Assembly: GCF_029227915.1 (NCBI RefSeq)
Contig: NC_079881.1
Coordinates: 11,383,501-11,447,500 of the forward strand
DNA: 64,000 nucleotides
From: Hydractinia symbiolongicarpus
Taxonomy: Eukaryota; Cnidaria; Hydrozoa; Anthoathecata; Hydractiniidae
Direction of reading: 5' to 3'
In this document: positions 41,866 through 63,520 of the stretch, piece by piece
Layout of the letters: each line of letters starts with the position of its first letter
How positions within the stretch are numbered: position 1 is the first letter of the stretch
Notes under the pieces: model-generated
Told to the model about the DNA's origin: nothing
Database searches by the model: none
The model's input: only the letters and a program-made list of their open reading frames with translations
Position numbers and translations under genes: made by a program

Positions 41866-43319
41866 CATGATGATCGTGATATGTTGTTCAATGTTACTAA
41901 GAATATTGGTTCATCAAAGCAGATTCAAGAACGCACTCCTTCAAAGACCTAAAGAAGTTGAATACAGGATTTCGTTGCGCCTTCAAAGTGTGCTCGGTTG
42001 ATTGAAAATAAAGTTTCTTGAATTTCCTATTCGGACGATGCGGGATCTTTTGGATAATTAAAATTATGAAGATCAGTTTAAAAAACTTCACTTTCCCAAT
42101 ACATTTGTTATTTATCTTGTGGTTAACTTTTTGCTCTGGAAACTCGGATATTGAATTTACGGATCGGATAAATTTTCTTCTAAAAATTTTTATATATTAT
42201 ATTTATTTAATAGTGTATCTTCAAATGTTGTTCCTAAATTTCCTTTCCCCTAAAAGTTAATTTGTTGTTCCTAAAATTCTTTTCCAATTAAAGTTTTAAT
42301 TTTAAATTATTTGACGTAACTGAATCATTTTCTGTGCTGGTAAACCGCTGACTTATTGACATGCTACATTAACAACGGGTTAGCAATAGCCCTAGCTTTA
42401 GAACACTTCGCATGAAACGCCCAGTTGCAGGTGTGATGGGACGTCGGCCTTTACTTAAAAATTAGTGGGACTAACTTTCTACAAACAAATTAAATAACTA
42501 AGACTCCAATATGTAAAGACAAAATGTACATACTCGCGTTTTTATAAGCAATATGTAAGTAAAATTCTTTAAAAAAAACAAAGCAACTGACCAGCAGCAA
42601 CCAGCCAGCCAGGAGTGAGTAACGAGAAGAAGAAAAAGAAAATATAACAGGGATTATAAAAACAAATATAGTTTCTAACAGAATCCTTATTAAAATTGTA
42701 AATTACATATGAGCAAGAAACGCGAAATTTTGGTCTTCAAATAGCTTTTTGCCTGATTCGCGAAAATTACAGGAAAGGCGTGTTCGCGAGAATATATTTC
42801 CGCGAAATATCTGAATTTAATCGACTCGCGTAAATGAAGTGGCGATTTTACAACATCTCGCGAATAGTGTGGTTTGCGATAAAAAGAGCGTATAAAAATC
42901 AATTCGATGGTTGTATAAATCCCGCATTTCGTTTCGTTTTGCTAACTTGCTGTGTGGCTTTTGCTTCCACTATCGTTATCCTAAACAAAACTATTTTTAG
43001 TGCGTTCATTTTAAAATTAATGGCGTTTTTAAATCGAAAGTTGGAGAAAGTTTATCATAACGCACAAGCATAATGCTGCTTCACAACCAAATAGCATGCT
43101 AATTTAGATATTGTGTATGTTAACCCCTTTGCAACTTCTTCCTGCCTTTAAAACATTTATTTTCCAAAGAAACATTCAAAAGTTTGATCTGATAAAGAAC
43201 AAGACAATTTCACAATCCAATTTTTTTATATCCAAAAAAATCCTAATTTACAAAATAATACACCTGACAAGACCTACATATGTTGTGCAAAAATGTACTA
43301 CTAATACGAGAACATTCGC
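41866..43319. other. Convergent intergenic region, TUG / acidic-exon locus
   Basis: AT-rich, with the usual scattered TTCGCG motifs at 42720-42890 but no supported gene. A plus-strand frame at 42834-43073 is hydrophobic in its second half but has no homology or splice support. Confidence 0.5.
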
Positions 43320-45113
43320 TTATTTTGATACATTATGATACTGCTCTTCGTCATCATCAAAAGACTGCTCAACATCTCCGTCATCTTCACCGTCGTCGTC
43401 ACCGTCGTCGTCTTCCAACTCGTCGACGTCATTTACGCCTTCTTCATCGTCAACGTCATCATTTTCCGTCTCTCCTTCTGGTTCCGCCTCTTCTTCATCA
43501 TCGCTATCAATAATGTCGTTATCAATACCGTCATCATTACCGCCATCAGTCATTTCTTCATCGTTATCGTCGCCATTGGGAGCTACTTCGTCGCTGTCGT
43601 CGACACTGTCCATTTCTTCTTCACCATCTTCATCGTCATTAACATCTTCTGTCAACTCTTCATCGCTATCGTGAACGTTTTTTATTGGCTCGATTAAGTC
43701 TTCGTCACTGTCATCCAACTCGTCTTCGTCATTAGCTTCAACGGCGTCGGATTTATCTAGAATGAAAGTTCTTATGAAACAACTATTTTCAATAAAGAAG
43801 AATATTGTCTAAAATCTTGGAACAATAAACTCCTCAAGAGAACAGAATAAAACTTTGAAACCTCAAACATCACTTAACTCTAGAACAAAATTTAGAGCGA
43901 AAGTACAGCGATTAGTTCAACCAACCTCGTCCCCAGGGCATCTTGTATCTAATGGCTGTCCCAGTGACAAAATGATACAACATGTCCAGGGGCGAGGTTG
44001 AGTTACCATCTACTAACAAAAGCTTAAGAAATACACTTCCTAACTTGAAAGACATTTCCTGAAAAATTATAGCTTTCTAACCCTTTTTTAAGCCTAAGAA
44101 ATTTTGACGACATTAATTTTTGAGTTTAATGCACATACCTAAAGATGTCACGTTTACACGAATCAATGTTTTGTTGTTCGTCCGAGGAAGAACAGCATAA
44201 CTAAAGAAGTTGTTTAGTTTAAGTGGTGAGACTGACGATTCTTTGATATCTAACGCAGAAAAAGTAATCGCCTTTGCAACTCCAGTGTTTAACTCTTCAT
44301 AATAAAATTGTCTCGATTGCCCAGCCGGAATTTCGAGTTCACTGGCGTCTGATTTTGACGGAACGATTGTGGCGTTAGTTTCTGCAAAATTTTGAAACAT
44401 AACATTAACAAATCGGAGTTCCTCTTTAACGGGGACTGTCGGTTTTCCACCGCCACCGCCAGTTTGTCCTCCGCCACCGCCAGTTTCGCCTCCACCACCG
44501 CCAGTTTGTCCTCCGCCACCGCCAGTTTCGCCACCGCCTCCGCCAGTTTCACCTCCAGTACCTCCACCTATTCCACCTTCAACAAGATAAATAGAATAAA
44601 ACATTAAATTTTAATCTCAACCTAGTTCCTAGGAAATTTTGCCTTCTGTGAAAACGAATTAAGGGGGAAAGGCCCTGGGAAAAATGATGTTCCCTTTCCA
44701 TTGCATGTTGTCTATAACTGAAAGTAAATAACAAATAAATACAAAATGCTTATCGAATAATGGAAAATGATGCTTCATAACTTTTTTCAGGGAAATAAAG
44801 AAGTCCTTGAAATCTCTTGTAACCAGCCTTGTTTCTAAGGTCTAACGGAGACAACTGACACATTGGGTACTAGGTTCTCTGGTAACAAGATGTATGGACA
44901 TGACGTATATGTGAGCAGACAGTTATTTTAATAATGTTTGAGTTAATTGCATGCTGGAATAATAACAGGGAGTTCATCTAACATTTGAGCATATATTTAA
45001 ACTTTGTAACGCCCAGTTGCCCCTCTGCCCCTCTTCCCCAACTCATTTTGTTTTGTAAAAAAATAACTTACCTTTCAATAACTCCCCTAATACTTTACCG
45101 ATCACCCGTCCGT
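43320..45113 (-). CDS. Gly-rich plus Asp/Glu-rich secreted-type exons (3' cassette, no own start found)
   Basis: Three exons in phase: 45113-45072 (GRVIGKVLGELLK, amphipathic), 44576-44139, 43756-43320 (TAG/TAA-type stop after QYHNVSK). The middle exon starts with about ten Gly-rich units (GGGGGETGGGGGQT) and then a folded-looking segment (LRFVNVMFQNFAETNATIVP to NNKTLIRVNVTSL) with N-glycosylation sequons. The last exon is about 145 residues of mostly Asp/Glu. No initiating exon was found between 45114 and 45731. The first exon needs one preceding base (intron phase 1), which is the phase left by the leader exons 47148-47061 and 46786-46730 of the cationic gene. So it may be an alternative 3' end of that gene or a separate gene whose first exon I missed. 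Function unknown. Confidence 0.7.
43922..44000. mobile_element. MITE of the CAACCTCGTCCCCAGGG family
   Basis: Begins CAACCTCGTCCCCAGGGCAT and ends CCAGGGGCGAGGTTG, inverted termini of about 17 bp enclosing 79 bp in all. It lies in the intron between the Gly-rich and acidic exons. Confidence 0.7.
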
Positions 45114-45275
45114 CTAAAAATAAAAGTGAAGTGCGTAGTAATTGAATCGACTGCACAGTTTTTTCAAGTGCCGTAAATTATAATGTATAAATATATATAT
45201 ACTATAATCTTTACTTTATTTTAACTTTTATGTTCAGGAGGAGAAACATTTGTACAAATAATAGGACTCAATTTT

Positions 45276-45524
<249 letters not shown>

Positions 45525-45731
45525 GTATAATATTTTATAATGAAGACGAAACCTTAGTAGAGCCAAAATATCGAACAAAATTAAATGTTGAAAAAAAATT
45601 GTTTTTTTTTTTAAAAAAAAATTCTTGCTAATTTTTTGCACCACCAAAAGAAGTTGGCTAGCACTACCGCGCAAATTGATTGGCGTGCCAGAGTTCGACG
45701 TTGCCGTAATCTAGCCGTAATACGTTTGACG

Positions 45732-47768
45732 TCATTTTTTGAAATATTTATTAAAGGCAATCACAATTGTGCACTTACATTTTTTTAACCAACTTTTTTT
45801 GCTCGTTGTCGGTTTTTTCTTTAACCAAAACCCTTTTCGTTCCCCTCCTCTCTTTCTCTTCAGCCATTGTCTAAAACTTTTTCTTCTTATTCTTTTAAGA
45901 AAACTTCTTGTTTTACGAGTAATTTGCCTAAATTTGCGACCTATTCTTTTTCCGATCCGTCGTAAACGCGATCCAATTCTTCGAACCAATCGACGTATCG
46001 GTTTTCTTTTGATATATCGCCTAACCCGTCTAATCGCTCTTCGAATCGGTTTTCTTTTGATATATCGCCTAACCCGTCTAATCGCCCTTCGAATCGGTTT
46101 TCTTTTGATGTATCGCCTGACCCGTCGAAACGCCCTTCGAATCGGTTTTCTTTTGATGTATCGCCTGACCCGTCGAAACGCCCTTCGAATCGGTTTTCTT
46201 TTGATGTATCGCCTGACCCGTCTAATTGCTCTTCGAATCGGTTTTCTTTTGATGTATCGCCTGACCCGTCGAAACGCCCTTCGAATCGGTTTTCTTTTGA
46301 TGTATCGCCTGACACGTCGAAACGCCCTTCGGACTGGTTTTCTTCTGATGTATCGCCTAACCCGTCGAAACGCCCTTCGGATCGGTTTTCTTCTGATGTA
46401 TCGCCTAACCCGTCGAAATGCCCTTCGGATCGGTCTTCTTATAATGTATCGCCTAACCCCTCGGCGGAATCGTCTAAAACTACGCCTGATACCACGTCGA
46501 AAACTTCGAAAGCTACGCCGAAATCCACCTCGAAAGCCCCCTCGGCGTCCTCCAACTGAATAAATGCATACACAATTTATAAATTTAATATAGAAACTTG
46601 CAGCGAATTAGAAGCCTAACAAGTCCTAAAAACGAGGTTGGTAGCGAACAAGAACAGCCTTGCACTACTGCTTTTTTGTGGAAGGTAAAAAAAAGAAAAT
46701 AAAAATTGCGTGCTAAAGAATGCTCTTACACCACGGATCTGATTTTTCTGGTAACGCTTCCTCAATATCGCTGTTTTCTTCTTCATCTAAACAGATAATA
46801 AAACTTTAGAAGAAGAACGCACTTCTTATCTTACAATTTGTTTTTTTAAAGAACTCTTTTTAGAACTCTTAAAAGTGCGCTGACAGTTACTATTTTACAG
46901 CATTTATATTATCGAATTTTAAGTAATCTTGTTCCCAGAGCTTCTTTTTCGCTTTCTGGATATAGTACTTCTTTCGCGCAGCCACATTTTAGAAAGAGAA
47001 AAAAAGCCTTGGAAACGAGATTATTTTTTAGGTAAAAATTCACTTCAACAGAAAACTTACCTAGCAAAGGAACGAATTCCAAGGCATTCTCTTTTTCGCC
47101 AATTCTGTCTTTTAGATCTTCTATCTCCGCCAATGAATTTTCTACATCCTACATTAAAATGAAGTTAAACTTATTTTCACGATAACCTCGTTCCCACGAT
47201 CCCACCTTTTCCACATTGGGACGAAAACGCGTATTTCGCAATGAAAAAAAGGCAAGGGGATCCTGGAAATGAGGTTGTAAAAGTTTTCCACAGCAAGACA
47301 AATAACTCAAGATTATTCGTAGTGTCGGTTTGTGATGAAATTTACCAAAAAAAATTAAATGAACGTGCACGCTGAATGTCATATTGATGTTTAGATTTTT
47401 ACCCATGCTCTGACCGAATATTTAAACACCAAAGGAACTTCTATTTTAATTTATCATTTAATTCATTTTTTAGTTACTGCTAAAATGGTTCAAAGTATAA
47501 ACTTTCACCTATGTTTTTGTTGTTTCGCAAAAACGTTTCACAACAAAAAACTTCTAAGCCTATAACATACTATTTACACTGTAACACTGAACATTAATTC
47601 AACTATAAGTTGCTTGTGCAAAAAAAAGGTATATGTGGCAGAATATTTAATAAAACAAAATTATAGATGGAGTTGGAACACAAAAAAATTACTCACCGAA
47701 TTGTCGTTAAATGGTGCAGCTTCGATCATAAATATGAGAAGGGCGAAGAACGCAATCCTTCGCAACAT
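45732..47768 (-). CDS. Secreted polycationic Arg-repeat precursor, arminin-like antimicrobial peptide candidate
   Basis: Four exons, 346 residues: 47768-47697 (24-residue signal peptide MLRRIAFFALLIFMIEAAPF), 47148-47061 (leader, IEDLKDRIGEKENALEF), 46786-46730 (acidic DEEENSDIEEALPEKSDPW), 46555-45732 (TGA stop). Splice sites are GT-AG and phases 0/1/1 agree. The last exon starts with GGRRGGFRGGFRRSF, then ten near-identical 16-residue units RRAFRRVRRYIKRKPI (F or I at position 4). A further basic tail follows (RRIGSRLRRIGKRIGRKF, KSWLKKCKC). Signal peptide, acidic pro-part, then Arg-rich peptide after a Pro-Trp is the plan I know from Hydra arminins, whose active part also holds an RRAIRRVR core. 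Processing into several peptides is inferred. A structural, mucus or adhesive role is an alternative. Confidence 0.85.
45990..46470 (-). repeat. Ten 48-bp tandem coding repeats
   Basis: Units of 48 bp (16 codons) with the core (plus strand) CGGTTTTCTTTTGATGTATC+GCCTGACCCGTCGAAACGCC. Variants change F to I or K to R in the product. The unit length is a multiple of three and lacks stops in several frames, so three long frames exist here. Only the Arg-rich one fits the splice phase. Confidence 0.95.
47183..47276. mobile_element. MITE of the CAACCTCGT family in intron 1 of the cationic gene
   Basis: AACCTCGTTCCCACGATCCC on the left and GGATCCTGGAAATGAGGTT on the right, 94 bp in all. A further degenerate copy (CTTGTTCCCAGAGCTTC ... 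AAGCCTTGGAAACGAG) lies at about 46927-47020 in intron 2. Confidence 0.6.
47547..47627. repeat. 80-bp direct repeat, copy 1 (intron 1 of cationic gene)
   Basis: From AAAACTTCTAAGCCTATAAC to GTTGCTTGTGCAAAAAAA. It matches 48476-48555 with one substitution (AAGCC / AAGTC) and small A-run differences. The two copies bracket the signal-peptide exon. Confidence 0.9.
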
Positions 47769-48475
47769 GTCTGCGCTTGTTTCGTGAAACAAGCAAGACT
47801 GAAATGTTTTATTTTTGTTGGAGATTTTTATTTACAAAATCCTAATGACTTTTATTTATTTTCTCGAGATCTCCATGCTCTCGAACTCGGGGGTTATTAA
47901 CCGCATGTAATTGTGTATTTAATGTTGTCTTTTATAGCTGCGATGGAGACTGTGATGTTTGTCACATGATATTTAGCTATGACTTCCCAGAAAATCTAAT
48001 TAGAAAAAAAAGGAATTATGTTGTGGGGGGGGGGGGGGGGTAGGGTGACTTTAGTTAGGTGTCTCAAATCCATGGTTTGCCCGAGGGAAGATATTAAAAA
48101 ATAAGAACTTCTAGATTGCCAAAACAAATTGAAATCTAAATTTTTTTTCAACTTTTTAGATTTCTTTTACCAAAATTAGTGCTAAGTAAAAAAAAAGCAG
48201 CTAGAGATTGTTTCGGTAAATCTTTTAGAATTGATGGTACGTCCAAGTCAAAGGATAAGGACGACACAGCCAAATCGAAACGAATCAGCTAAAAGCGAAA
48301 CAAAGACCATTTTATTTCACTTTGATTTTTGTTAAGAATACAAAATATATCTTGAAAGTTGAAAGTAAAATGTGGTTTTGCTGATACGAACTGAAACTTT
48401 CACATGAAGCTAATTTAGAGAAAAAAATAATCCATTACAACCGCCAAAAGTTATTTGTTATATCAAGAATGGATT

Positions 48476-48555
48476 AAAACTTCTAAGTCTATAACATACT
48501 ATTTACACTGTAACACTGAACATTAATTCAACTATAAGTTGCTTGTGCAAAAAAA
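48476..48555. repeat. 80-bp direct repeat, copy 2 (upstream of cationic gene)
   Basis: Same sequence and orientation as 47547-47627, about 930 bp away and about 700 bp upstream of the signal-peptide start codon. It could be a small transposon or the trace of a local duplication that included the first exon. Confidence 0.9.
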
Positions 48556-50529
48556 TACAGTCCCGCAATCTCGTTCCCAGCACTTGTTGTTTCTTTACTA
48601 TAACCGGGACTGTGAGACGAACATGGGCCTCCATTGCACAGTTTTTTGGGTGTAATATTTAATGAGATCGCATCATCGCATGTTAACTTCAATTAATACA
48701 TCTCTATTATGAGTAATGTTATTTTGTCTCTTCGTGATAAAAAGTCGTGCCATGGACACAGGACATAGCAAATACGACATGTTTTTAACAACGTTGTTGC
48801 GACTGTCGAATTCGAATGGATTCTATTATCTGGGAACGGCTAGTCATTTATTAATAGACAATATACAGTTTTTTTATTTATAATATTTTGTAAGTTGTTT
48901 GAAACGTTCCTCAATAACATTTTAAGCAATGAGTTTATTGAAAGCAATAAGTCTATTTAATACTTTAATGTTCTTATGTATAATCCATCTCTCATCACAA
49001 CAGTTTTGCATTATTTATCTTTTCGTGTATATAAGTTGATGAATGTCCCTTTGTTGTTGATAAAAGTATTTTTGTCATATATCATATTTTCAAATCATAT
49101 TTTTGATTGAATATGCATCTTATGGAAGCTCATCAAAATTATAAATCTTGCAATATGACCTCAGAATTTAAGAAACATTTACTATGACGGCTTGCTTCGT
49201 TCTTTATAAAATATAAAACATGTGCTATAAGAATAATATTTCAACATTTGATGCTCTGAACAAAACAAAGGGAATTATGAGACGAGAAGATTTGGCGGAC
49301 GGTCAATCAGATGGCAAAACGTTCGTTAACTCAAACGAACGGGGCCTTTGACTTGCCAGAAGTTTTGAAATACGTGTTATCTTCTCAACCAGTTGTCCTT
49401 TCGAATATAGATGGTTCGATGAGCGAGACTCAAGTCGAAACGCTTTTCTTTCACTTTAAGTCCAATGTAAAGCTCAGCAAATTGCAGGATACAAATAATA
49501 AATTAGTTTTTTCATACAAGGTTGGCTAAAGAGTAAAAAATCTACTGCAAATTTCCTCCAACACTCTATGTGAGATCTTGTACTGATGGTTGAAAGTATA
49601 ACGGTGATGGCGTTCTTGCGAATTGCATTTTTGTAATTAAGAAGAGAAAATACTGACACAATTGTCTGTGTTTGTGAATTATTTGTTGCAGATTAGAAGT
49701 ACAATTTGTTACAATTGAGTCATGATATTTGAAATTAGTAATGACCTACAAATTTCTTTCGCAAAATACATTTGTTTTTTTGAAATATAATTTCAAATTT
49801 CAAAATACTGGTCACCATCGATTTTTTGCCAAAACATCTAATCTTCAAGAGAAAACACACATAAGAACAGTTAAGGATGAAGACTAAATCTTGACGTGGA
49901 AAAACACGTGCATTCAACATATAAACTATCAGCTGGAGACTGGTGACACTAACGTATCCTTACGTAGGACTCACAGTTTTAAAGCTTTATTAGAAAGAGA
50001 TGCATAATATTTCAAAATATCGTTTTTGTGTGATGTATTACGCTAACTTCTAGAATTCTAACAGAACGACAATTTTCTGCTAACATCAACATACTTTCCA
50101 ACTATGGGGGAAATAACCATGTTTTTTTTTGATACAGCATTGTGTGGAGTTCTACAATATTAATCTTGTAATTCTCACTATCGGCGTCAAAAGCTTTTTT
50201 ATTTTAAGACCCCAAGTCCCTGCAGTTTTGAGAGAGACCATCCCACCCATCATTGATATCTGCACCATTCCAATACATGTGAAAAGAAACAATACTTTAA
50301 TTGGATTATGTTCTGCCTGGGTTAAATTTCGCAGTTTTCGCGGTAATTGAAATATTCGCGAAATTATTTCCACGCGAAAATATTTAAAGTAAGGGCTGTC
50401 TGGGAATCCGCGTGAAATATTAAGATATTGATCCTCCACATAAATAAATTAACGAGAAATATCATTATATCAAGAGCCCGCTAAATTTAATAAACATTGT
50501 GAATCAACCTCGTTTATATGGTTTTCTGT

Positions 50530-50616
50530 CAACCTCGTCCTAGAGGTCTTATTTCACTTTCTTGATATTCTTGAACGCCATCCCAATACCAAAAAAGAGC
50601 CCTGGAGACGAGGTTG
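50530..50616. mobile_element. MITE of the CAACCTCGTCC family
   Basis: CAACCTCGTCCTAGAGGTCT on the left and AGAGCCCTGGAGACGAGGTT on the right, 87 bp in all, non-coding. Confidence 0.7.
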
Positions 50617-51192
50617 GCTTTTTATCCCTTATTTTCATTGGGTTGGCGAATCGAAAAGATGATAAAAACAAGGTCGATTGGAATGCTACCTATATTTTTT
50701 TTTAGACAAGATTTTTACCTTCTTACTCGACTACCCGAGCAGAAAACTATATAATATGCAAGATCTGTACGTCTGATGAAGCCCTTGTTTCTTTCATTAT
50801 TTCCATTCACCCAACATTCTTTCTCTATATACGAATCCTTCAAAGAAGGGACGGCTAGCCCCGACATTGTCCCCAGGGTCCCCTGAGCTGTTGCAAACGA
50901 GATCGAGGTTGACCCAACCCGAGAACATATTTAAAGAAAAAAAAACTAGAGGGCACCCACATTCTTTAAATTTTGAAAGGAAAATCATATTCTTGTTGTT
51001 CAAGTACTCCACAATTTAAAGCACGTTTTTAGGCGCTCAGCTGTGGACTTCTACGCGAAGAACTTATGAAAGACTTGGTATACATCAAAAATACGGGAGG
51101 GACTTTATGCTGGTAAAGAGTTCGACGTGTTGTAAAGGCACAGTTCCACTTCGGTGCTTCGACACAGTTGGCATTGGGCGTATTTGTTGTTA

Positions 51193-51330
51193 CTAGTCGT
51201 TAGCCCGTGGAAAAATCCACAGGTTCGCCCGACCTTTTTATACCGCATTGCGTGCGTCTCGCTACTTACGTAGCTAAGCTACCATTTTGTGAGACAGACA
51301 GACAGACGTATACGGGTATTATAATATAGA
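51193..51330 (-). mobile_element. Non-autonomous Helitron-like element, second copy
   Basis: Read on the minus strand it begins TCTATATTATAATACCCG after an A. It passes through GTCTGTCTGTCTGTCTC and ends with the hairpin CCTGTGGA-TTTT-TCCACGGG, CTAACGACTAG and a host T. It is about 138 bp, shorter than the copy at 3860-4033. Confidence 0.6.
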
Positions 51331-51924
51331 TACCACCAATTTTTCCCCTTTCCCTGATCTTACAGACACCAAGCTGGGTGTCTAGCTTCCACATCATCCC
51401 ATGCATAGTTTTTCTTATGAGCAAAATGTTAAAAAAAAAACTTAAATTGTTTATATATAATCTTACGAAAAAAGTACAAATTTTTCTATTTCTGACAAAT
51501 CATAATATTTTTGGTATAAACGCCCTCTCGACATTATTTTTTTTTGAGTAGATAGTTGGACTTCGGTTACTTCCCACCACTTTATATGGCGTTTTTTATC
51601 CAATCAAAAATGTCGTGGAGGCGTTCATTAACAAACCAACTCGTTAAAAACTTCTTAAAAATTACTTCAAAAATTTCGAGAACTGAACAAATTAACAATG
51701 AAAACAAAACTAAACAACAACATACAAACAAAAATCACACAAATTAAGAACAAATAAAAAATGACAGGACAAAAATTGCAAAGGTAATTAAAGTTTCTGG
51801 TCTGTAAAATGTTTACGCAAACTTCAATAATTTAAAACGAAACAAAAGATTACAGAATCGCATGAAAAAATTTTGAAAAATATACGTTTTCTATGTTATG
51901 AGAATGATTTAGTGAAATCAAATT

Positions 51925-62053
<10,129 letters not shown>

Positions 62054-62764
62054 GATTTTTACTATATCTTTTTGCTATTAAGTAAGCTATATATGCATAT
62101 AACAACCCTTCCTTAATCGATAAAAAGTGTACAATAACAAAAAAGCAACGTGAAGTGATAAACTCTTCTCAGCTCCACAGACCGCAGTGGCTATAGATGA
62201 AGCTGTGCTCCGAACGCCTTCCAAAATAGCCCAGCCCTTCTCAGCTTTTAATTGGTGGAATAGGCTAAATCACGTGACAAAACAAGAGCGTGGTCATACA
62301 CAAGATAAAATCATTAAATTGCCCATGTGAATTATGTGCTAGCAACAGCGCTATTTCTCGTATAAGTGCATCTTCTTACAAAAAAAATTAATTCCATTTT
62401 GTAAAAAATAAGTCAGAATTTTTCCCATTATTTAGGCCCTTCACTAGCTATAATAATGAAATATAACACAATGTAAACAAAATAATTTTAACTTAGTATA
62501 TGTGGTCTCGGGGTATTGCTGATATTGCAAACAGGGCGGAGCAGCTACGAGTTGCGACAATTGCTTAAAATTGTCCACACAAAGGCTTTAAATAATTTCT
62601 ACCTTTTGTATTTGTTTTGAAATTTGTCTGCAGTTTTGATCGAGATTGTTAACATTCCATTTTATGTTATTAAGTGAGTTTGTCCATGTTTCAAATTAAA
62701 GCAACTACATTTTCGGTCAAACCGGAATAGCCGTGCCTATTATAATAATATTACCATCATTTTA

Positions 62765-62774
62765 CCATATAAGG
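62765..62774. promoter_or_regulatory. CArG box (SRF/MADS site)
   Basis: CCATATAAGG is a perfect CC(A/T)6GG serum-response element, about 710 bp upstream of the myosin start codon. In animals SRF controls many actomyosin genes through such sites. Use here is inferred. Confidence 0.45.
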
Positions 62775-63423
62775 TCTATAGTGATGTTGTTTACATTTTT
62801 GATCGGTATTGACATTTTGACAATGAACTTTGTTTCGCGACGGAAATATAAACACCAGCTTAAATAACGTTTGCAAAGTTGTCAAGACAAGACAAAACTT
62901 CTATTTATTATTAAAGACATGACGTGTTGCCATAAAAATTATTTTTTTTAACGTGTTGATTATTCTTAATTTCGAAAACATAAACTTGTTTTTCGTTTTT
63001 CAAACAATTTGTACATGTGTTACGACACAAAAAAAACAAAATGGCTGCAATAATTTCTTGCTTTTCAGCATTTTTTCTATGACATCACCGAAAGCTTGAA
63101 AGTTCCAAATACCATTATCTGCTAAAAATTCAATTACTTTTGTTCTAGAGCGAATTTTAAAATTCCTTTTGAAGTTTTTTTCGAAAGCCAAATAAATTTA
63201 TTTAACATATCTTACAGTTTTTACATAGTTTGTAATAAAAGTTGCCTAAAATTTTGCCCGAATTTATTTGTCTAAAAAGAAATTTATTAATTGGGAAATC
63301 GGATTAATCACGTGTGGGAAACAAGCAGAAGGATTCTACTTGATGAAACAAAGTTGTGTTGTAAGTTTCAAGTTCTAAGGATAATCTTAACAAGAATTGT
63401 ATTTTCCCGATTAAAAGGATTTC

Positions 63424-63520
63424 ACACCCTCGTCCCAGTTTTTTTTGTCTATTTGCTATGATTTTTCGTCGTCTTCTCTCATATAAAAAAAAGAAAAAAA
63501 AACCCTGGGGACGAGGTTGA
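63424..63520. mobile_element. MITE of the CAACCTCGTCCCCAGGG family
   Basis: ACACCCTCGTCCCAGTTTTT on the left and AACCCTGGGGACGAGGTTGA on the right, 97 bp, near-palindromic and non-coding. Confidence 0.7.

Larger units (their letters stand above)
47769..51924. other. Upstream region of the cationic gene and 3' flank of myosin
   Basis: Holds an 18-bp hairpin CTTGTTTC-GT-GAAACAAG (47776-47793) just before the signal-peptide ATG and a poly-G tract (about 48023-48040). It also carries the second 80-bp repeat copy, a MITE (50530-50616) and a Helitron-like element (51193-51330). An isolated 72-codon frame at 49311-49529 (+) starts MAKRSLTQTNGAFDLPEVLK and ends in FSYK with a possible GT donor. It looks like one coding exon, but no partner exon or homologue was recognised. 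Confidence 0.45.

Noticed and set aside
42834-43073. 79-codon plus frame with a hydrophobic stretch
   Set aside because: No signal peptide at the N-terminus, no homology, and it contains common TTCGCG repeat motifs.
43335-43697. Plus-strand hydrophobic 120-codon frame
   Set aside because: Complement of the Asp/Glu-rich exon; GAY/GAR codons read backwards give Val/Ile/Phe.
45941-46315. Minus-strand GDTSKENRFEGRFDGS repeat frame
   Set aside because: It does not fit the phase-1 acceptor at 46555 and covers only part of the exon.
45739-46563. 274-codon plus-strand frame rich in RIGFLLMYRLTR repeats
   Set aside because: It mirrors the 48-bp repeats on the opposite strand. The minus-strand frame has a signal-peptide exon, correct splice phases and an arminin-like plan, while this one has no support.
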